Shown one piece after another: positions 6,139 through 9,655 of a stretch of DNA of 9,655 nt. How positions within the stretch are numbered: the stretch's first letter is position 1; the number at the start of each line of letters is the position of its first letter. Below the pieces are notes generated by a model. It was not told where the DNA came from. It saw only the letters and a program-made list of their open reading frames with translations, and made no database searches. Location of the stretch: assembly GCA_017543165.1 (NCBI GenBank), contig JAFYGL010000206.1:1-9655 (forward strand), read 5' to 3'. Source of the stretch: Victivallales bacterium. GTDB taxonomy: Bacteria; Verrucomicrobiota; Lentisphaeria; Oligosphaerales; Oligosphaeraceae. Position numbers and translations under genes: made by a program.

Positions 6139-7611
6139 CTATGCCTCTATGGCAGTGAAACGTGGATATGCCGCATCCCAGGCGGTCTTGTCCTGCGGCA
6201 GATATGTGCCCAGTTCAGTGCTGGCCGCGATGATCGCCCTTGCTTCATCCAGGTCGCGTATGCTGCCAGTGGCCATTGCCTGAACCGCGATATTGCCCAT
6301 TGCGGTTGCCTCGATTGGCCCAGTAAGAACCTTGAGGCCAGTGGCATCGGCGGTGAACTGGTTCAGCAGGAGGTTCTGGCATCCGCCGCCCACCAGGTGC
6401 AGCACGTCCAGTTTTATGCCTGCCAGGCTTTCCAGCTCGATTATGGTCCTGCGATAGCGCATTGCCAGGGATTCGTATGCGGTGCGGATGATCTGGCCGT
6501 GTGTCTCAGGCACTGGCTGCCCTGTGCGGCGGCAGTATTCCGCTATCCTGCCAGGCATGTCGCCAGGCGCAACAAAGTCCTGGGCATTGGGATCCACGAA
6601 GGAGCGCAAGGGCTCCGCCTTCTTCGCCAGTTCCACCATCTCGCCAAAGGAATATTCGGTGCCCTGACGCTTCCATTCGTTGCGGCATTCCTGTATCAGC
6701 CACAAGCCCATGATGTTCTTGAGGAAACGTATCTTGCCGCCCACGCCGCCTTCGTTGGTGTAGTTGGCCTTGCGGGCCGCCTCCGTCACCAATGGCTTGT
6801 CCAATTCCAGACCAAGCAAACTCCAAGTGCCGCTGGACAAATATGCCCAGGAACTGCCCTTCTTCGCAGGAACAGCCGCCACGGCGGAGGCCGTGTCATG
6901 GGAGCCTACCAGAATCACTGGTATCGCGCCGCACTTGCATTCCTCCTGCAATGCTGGGCGCACAGTGCCCACCACAGTGCCAGAGGGCGTGATCTTCGGG
7001 AACAATGTGCGCTTGATGCCCATGGCGTCTATCACATCCCATGCCCAGTCCTTGGTGCTGGGATTGTACAACTGGGATGTGGTGGCAATGCTGTATTCGG
7101 CGGACACATCGCCGCAGAAGAAATAAGTCAGTATGTTGGGCGTGAACAGCAATTTGTCCGCTATCTCCAGGGATGCATCCTGGTCCCTGATTGCCGCCAC
7201 CAACTGGAATATGGTGTTCAATGACATAAACTGTATTCCAGTGGCTTCATAAATCTTCTCAGAAGACATTTTCTTGAATGCGCATGGCATTGCATCATCT
7301 GTTCTGGGATCCCTGTAGTTGCGTGGCTGCCCAGCGAGGAACCCATTCTTGTCCAGCAGCGCATAGTCCACACCCCAGGTGTCGATTGCTATGCCTTCGA
7401 TATTCGCGCCTGACTGGACGGCTTTCGCCAGACCTGTCTTCAGTTCATTGAAAAGGCCCAGTGTATTCCAGAAAAGACCGCCGTTTATTTCAATGGGGCC
7501 ATTGGGGAAGCGATGGACTTCCTCCAATGTGATCTTGCCATTGTCAAGTGTGCCGATGATTGCCCGCCCGGATGAGGCGCCCAGGTCAAATGCCAGATAC
7601 TGCTTCTTCAT
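6139..7611 (-). CDS. rhaB: Rhamnulokinase
   Basis: It phosphorylates L-rhamnulose with ATP to L-rhamnulose 1-phosphate in rhamnose breakdown, in the cytoplasm. The 490-residue length matches E. coli RhaB (489). This is an FGGY-family kinase. The N-terminal phosphate-binding segment is YLAFDLGASSGRAIIG (5-20). The RhaB-like FPNGPIEINGGLFWNT is at about 35-50, GIAIDTWGVDYALLD at about 73-87, and catalytic Asp239 in VGSHDTASAVAAVP. The adenosine segment LVGGGCQNLLLNQFTADATG lies in the C-terminal domain. The start ATG has AAGGA 7 bp upstream and the stop is TAG. It begins 19 bp after the metallophosphoesterase gene on the same strand, so the two may share a transcript. Rhamnose isomerase, rhamnulose-1-phosphate aldolase and a rhamnose regulator are not in the window, so the rest of the pathway must be elsewhere. 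Confidence 0.95.
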   Translation of the reverse strand: MKKQYLAFDLGASSGRAIIGTLDNGKITLEEVHRFPNGPIEINGGLFWNTLGLFNELKTGLAKAVQSGANIEGIAIDTWGVDYALLDKNGFLAGQPRNYRDPRTDDAMPCAFKKMSSEKIYEATGIQFMSLNTIFQLVAAIRDQDASLEIADKLLFTPNILTYFFCGDVSAEYSIATTSQLYNPSTKDWAWDVIDAMGIKRTLFPKITPSGTVVGTVRPALQEECKCGAIPVILVGSHDTASAVAAVPAKKGSSWAYLSSGTWSLLGLELDKPLVTEAARKANYTNEGGVGGKIRFLKNIMGLWLIQECRNEWKRQGTEYSFGEMVELAKKAEPLRSFVDPNAQDFVAPGDMPGRIAEYCRRTGQPVPETHGQIIRTAYESLAMRYRRTIIELESLAGIKLDVLHLVGGGCQNLLLNQFTADATGLKVLTGPIEATAMGNIAVQAMATGSIRDLDEARAIIAASTELGTYLPQDKTAWDAAYPRFTAIEA

Positions 7612-7630
7612 TTTCTGTTCCTTTCTGTAT

Positions 7631-8503
7631 TTAATCTATTGTAAGAATGAAATGCCTTTGCAGGCGCCCATCCTGGAAGTCCGCCACTACATAGCTGCCC
7701 GCCAAGGTAAGGGAACCGCAACACAACTGCCCCGCGCCATTGTCCAGCACGCATGAATACGGCTTGTGCACATGCCCAGAAAGCACGGCGGTCGCCCTGT
7801 CCTCCTTCAATGCCCCTGCAATGAATTGCGCACCGCGCAGGCCATGCCTCATTCCAGGCAAACGCCCGCGGGCGTCCAATGCAGGGAAATGCGTCACAAT
7901 AACATTTGCACAGCCGCTGTCCCCTTCCTGAAGTAGTTCGCCCATTCTGCCAGCCTGCCGCTCATCCAGATAACCGCATGACAGCATCCAGCCACAAGGC
8001 CGCGCAGGATTCAATAATATGAGCCTTATCCCGGAATATGCCACAGCAAAAGGCAAAGATTTCAAGAAAAATCGCCCGTCATTGAGTTTTTCAACGGCAT
8101 TGTCCAAGGCGGCCACCGCCTCTGGCTCATTGACATACGCATCATGGTTGCCAGGCACATACAAGAAATGCCCATTTGACGCAGCCTTCACTGGCTCCAG
8201 TTCACGCAGCGCCCAGGCAAATTCCTCTGGAAGGGAGGCACTGGTCAAGTCCCCAGCGCACACGGTCACATCCGCATCAATGCCTGGCATCAGCCCCGCC
8301 AAGGCGGCAATGCGTTCAGCCCGCACCTTGTGCCTGCGCCGCAGCAGATGATTGAACGAGCCCAGGATGCGCTTGTTCAGCAGCTGACCGATGCGGCAAG
8401 GGAACAGGCCCAGGTGTATGTCCGAAAACAAAAGCACCCTGACCTGCCCAGGCGCCTTGACAGGCACTGTGCATAAATTGTCATTTTTTTGGAAAAATGT
8501 CAT
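7631..8503 (-). CDS. Calcineurin-like metallophosphoesterase (Icc-like)
   Basis: A dinuclear-metal phosphoesterase of 290 residues with every core motif: DIH (Asp28, His30), AGD (Asp85), GNHD (Asn119-His120-Asp121), His205 in VIVTHFPA, and GHVH (His244, His246). The LLNKRILGSFNHLLRRR stretch at 41-57 is typical of one branch of these enzymes. The substrate cannot be told from sequence; cyclic nucleotides, lipid phosphates or other phosphodiesters are all possible. There is no signal peptide or membrane segment, so it is probably cytosolic. The ATG at 8503 has no Shine-Dalgarno and its first 12 codons are unusually A/T-rich (FFQKNDNL), like a leader. A GTG at 8467 (Val13) is a possible alternative start that still precedes the first motif. 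It sits upstream of rhaB and divergent from the aldolase gene. Confidence 0.85.
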   Translation of the reverse strand: MTFFQKNDNLCTVPVKAPGQVRVLLFSDIHLGLFPCRIGQLLNKRILGSFNHLLRRRHKVRAERIAALAGLMPGIDADVTVCAGDLTSASLPEEFAWALRELEPVKAASNGHFLYVPGNHDAYVNEPEAVAALDNAVEKLNDGRFFLKSLPFAVAYSGIRLILLNPARPCGWMLSCGYLDERQAGRMGELLQEGDSGCANVIVTHFPALDARGRLPGMRHGLRGAQFIAGALKEDRATAVLSGHVHKPYSCVLDNGAGQLCCGSLTLAGSYVVADFQDGRLQRHFILTID

Positions 8504-8556
8504 ATATTGTCTAACAGAAAAGCAAATCGGAGTTATATTAACGCTGATTTTTCAAT

Positions 8557-8594
8557 TGGCAAGCCAGTCGCAGTGCGATTTGCCCTGAACTGGC
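8557..8594 (+). promoter_or_regulatory. Cluster of small palindromes in the aldolase leader
   Basis: Within the 122-bp divergent spacer are TGGC-aa-GCCA (8557-8566), TCGCA-g-TGCGA (8568-8578), and GCCAGT (8563-8568) paired with ACTGGC (8589-8594). They lie 32 to 69 bp before the aldolase start and could be an operator or an mRNA hairpin. No confident -35/-10 pair was found; a TATATT at 8534-8539 is the best -10 candidate. Confidence 0.3.
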
Positions 8595-8625
8595 AGGAAC
8601 TAACCTAAAAACGAGGGAAAGAACG

Positions 8626-9576
8626 ATGATTGTTACCACAAAGGAACTATTCAAGGCCGCCTACGGAAAGTACGCCATCGGCGCCTACAACATCAACAAC
8701 CTGGAACAGTGCATGGGCCTCTTCAGGGGCAACGTGCAGAGCAAGGCTCCTTTCATCATCCAGATCAGCAAGGGCGCACGCGCCTATACAGACAAGCTGA
8801 TGCTGGAGGCAATCATCCGCGCGGCTGACAAGGTGTTCCCTGAAGCAATCTTCGCAGTGCACCTGGACCATGGTGACGAGGCAACCTGCATGGACTGCAT
8901 CAAGAGCGGCTTCTACAGCTCAGTCATGATCGACGCTTCCAGCAAGCCCTTCGAGGAAAACGTGGCAACCACAAAGCGCGTTGTTGACGCGGCACACGCG
9001 GCAGGCCTCGTGGTGGAAGCAGAACTTGGCCAGCTGGGCGGCGTGGAAGAGCACGTGCAGGTCAGCGAATCCGAGGCAAAACTCACCAACCCCGACCAGG
9101 CAAAGGAATTCGTGGAGCGCACTGGCGTTGACTCACTGGCATGCGCAATCGGAACCAGCCACGGCGCATTCAAGTTCACAGGCACACAGGGCCTCCACTT
9201 CGATGTGCTGTCCGAAATCCAGAAGCGCCTTCCCAACTTCCCGCTGGTAATGCACGGCTCCAGCTCAGTGCCACAGGAAGAAGTTCGCCGCATCAACATC
9301 GCTGGCGGCAAACTGGCAGGCGCAAAGGGCGTGGATGACAATCAGTTCCTCCAGGCCGCAAAACTGGGCGTCACCAAAATCAACATCGACACCGATGGCC
9401 GTCTGGTGTGGTGCCGCGTCCACCGCGAACACTTCATCCTCCATCCAGAAGACTTCGACCTGCGTCCCGCAGGCAAGGAATTCATGGCTGCATACGCAGA
9501 ATTCATCGCCGCCAAGAACGTGAAGCTGGGTAGCGCTGGCCATCTGGACGAAGTCCGCGCAATGGTTACCAAATAA
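8626..9576 (+). CDS. fba: Class II fructose-1,6-bisphosphate aldolase
   Basis: A zinc-dependent aldolase that reversibly cleaves fructose 1,6-bisphosphate into DHAP and glyceraldehyde 3-phosphate in glycolysis and gluconeogenesis. The 316-residue protein follows the family pattern: AYNINNLEQ at 20-28, QISKGAR at 46-52, HLDHGDE at 79-85 with proton-transfer Asp81 and zinc ligand His82, GELG-type EAELGQLGGVE at 131-141, GTSHGAFKF with His179, VMHGSSSVP with His210, and NIDTDGR at 253-259 for phosphate and sugar binding. From memory it resembles the roughly 330-residue aldolases of Bacteroidetes, which share the HGSSSVPQEEV and INID(S/T)DGRL segments. GAGGG lies 8 bp before the ATG. Codons are strongly biased to C-ending forms (AAC, ATC, TTC), consistent with high expression. 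It is monocistronic in this view, with its own terminator. Confidence 0.95.
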   Translation: MIVTTKELFKAAYGKYAIGAYNINNLEQCMGLFRGNVQSKAPFIIQISKGARAYTDKLMLEAIIRAADKVFPEAIFAVHLDHGDEATCMDCIKSGFYSSVMIDASSKPFEENVATTKRVVDAAHAAGLVVEAELGQLGGVEEHVQVSESEAKLTNPDQAKEFVERTGVDSLACAIGTSHGAFKFTGTQGLHFDVLSEIQKRLPNFPLVMHGSSSVPQEEVRRINIAGGKLAGAKGVDDNQFLQAAKLGVTKINIDTDGRLVWCRVHREHFILHPEDFDLRPAGKEFMAAYAEFIAAKNVKLGSAGHLDEVRAMVTK

Positions 9577-9595
9577 GCTATAACCAAACGCATTC

Positions 9596-9625
9596 AGGCG
9601 CCTCTCACCAGAGGCGCCTTTTTTT
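9596..9625 (+). terminator. Strong Rho-independent terminator of fba
   Basis: AGGCGCCTCT (9596-9605) and its exact complement AGAGGCGCCT (9610-9619) form a 10-bp GC-rich stem with a CACC loop. Seven T residues (9619-9625) complete it. It begins 19 bp after the aldolase stop codon. Confidence 0.92.
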
Positions 9626-9650
9626 ATCGCAGAGTTTTTTTAACGCAGAG
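9619..9650. repeat. 16-bp tandem duplication including the terminator T-tract
   Basis: TTTTTTTATCGCAGAG (9619-9634) is followed directly by TTTTTTTAACGCAGAG (9635-9650), identical except for one base. The sequence then continues GCGCA to the window edge, as if a CGCAGAG-type repeat goes on beyond it. Confidence 0.6.
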
Positions 9651-9655
9651 GCGCA

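Noticed and set aside
6397..7224. Plus-strand open frame of 275 codons
   Set aside because: It is antisense to rhaB, which is certain from motifs and length. No supporting ribosome site or domain.
8507..8539. TTGTCT and TATATT as a promoter for fba
   Set aside because: The spacing is 21 bp, too long for a normal sigma-70-type promoter.

Overview
The window carries seven protein-coding genes. Six lie on the minus strand (positions 14 to 8503) and one on the plus strand (8626 to 9576). The organism looks like a Gram-negative-type bacterium of moderate to high GC. A Hanks-type Ser/Thr kinase, exported charged proteins of no recognised family, and a Bacteroidetes-like class II aldolase would fit the PVC group (for example Lentisphaerota), but this is a weak inference and no rRNA or other marker is present to settle it.

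Layout from left to right: (1) A tightly packed three-gene minus-strand operon (3050 to 14). It encodes an exported 417-aa protein of unknown function, a LOG/TIGR00730-family Rossmann protein with the PGGFGT motif, and a second exported 304-aa protein. The two exported proteins appear to be distant paralogues that flank the cytosolic enzyme, and gaps between genes are at most a few bases. (2) A 269-bp spacer (3051 to 3319) holding the probable operon promoter and a GC-rich block of overlapping hairpins. (3) epmA, a stand-alone lysyl-tRNA-synthetase-like EF-P modifying enzyme. It begins only 22 bp beyond the terminator that closes the upstream kinase gene. (4) A transmembrane Ser/Thr kinase whose extra-cytoplasmic part is a long TolA-like Ala/Glu/Lys/Arg helix. 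(5) A compact element of about 120 bp built of nested palindromes (6014 to 6133), between the kinase and rhaB. (6) rhaB (rhamnulokinase) and, 19 bp upstream of it, a calcineurin-like metallophosphoesterase. (7) A divergent spacer with small palindromes, then class II fructose-bisphosphate aldolase on the plus strand with a strong terminator. A 16-bp tandem repeat at the window edge includes that terminator's T-tract.

The metabolic genes are ordinary: rhamnulokinase makes rhamnulose-1-phosphate, whose cleavage yields DHAP, and the aldolase handles DHAP in central carbon metabolism. No other rhamnose genes are in view. The parts least explained by known biology are the three-gene operon around the LOG-like enzyme, the kinase tail, and the nested-palindrome element.
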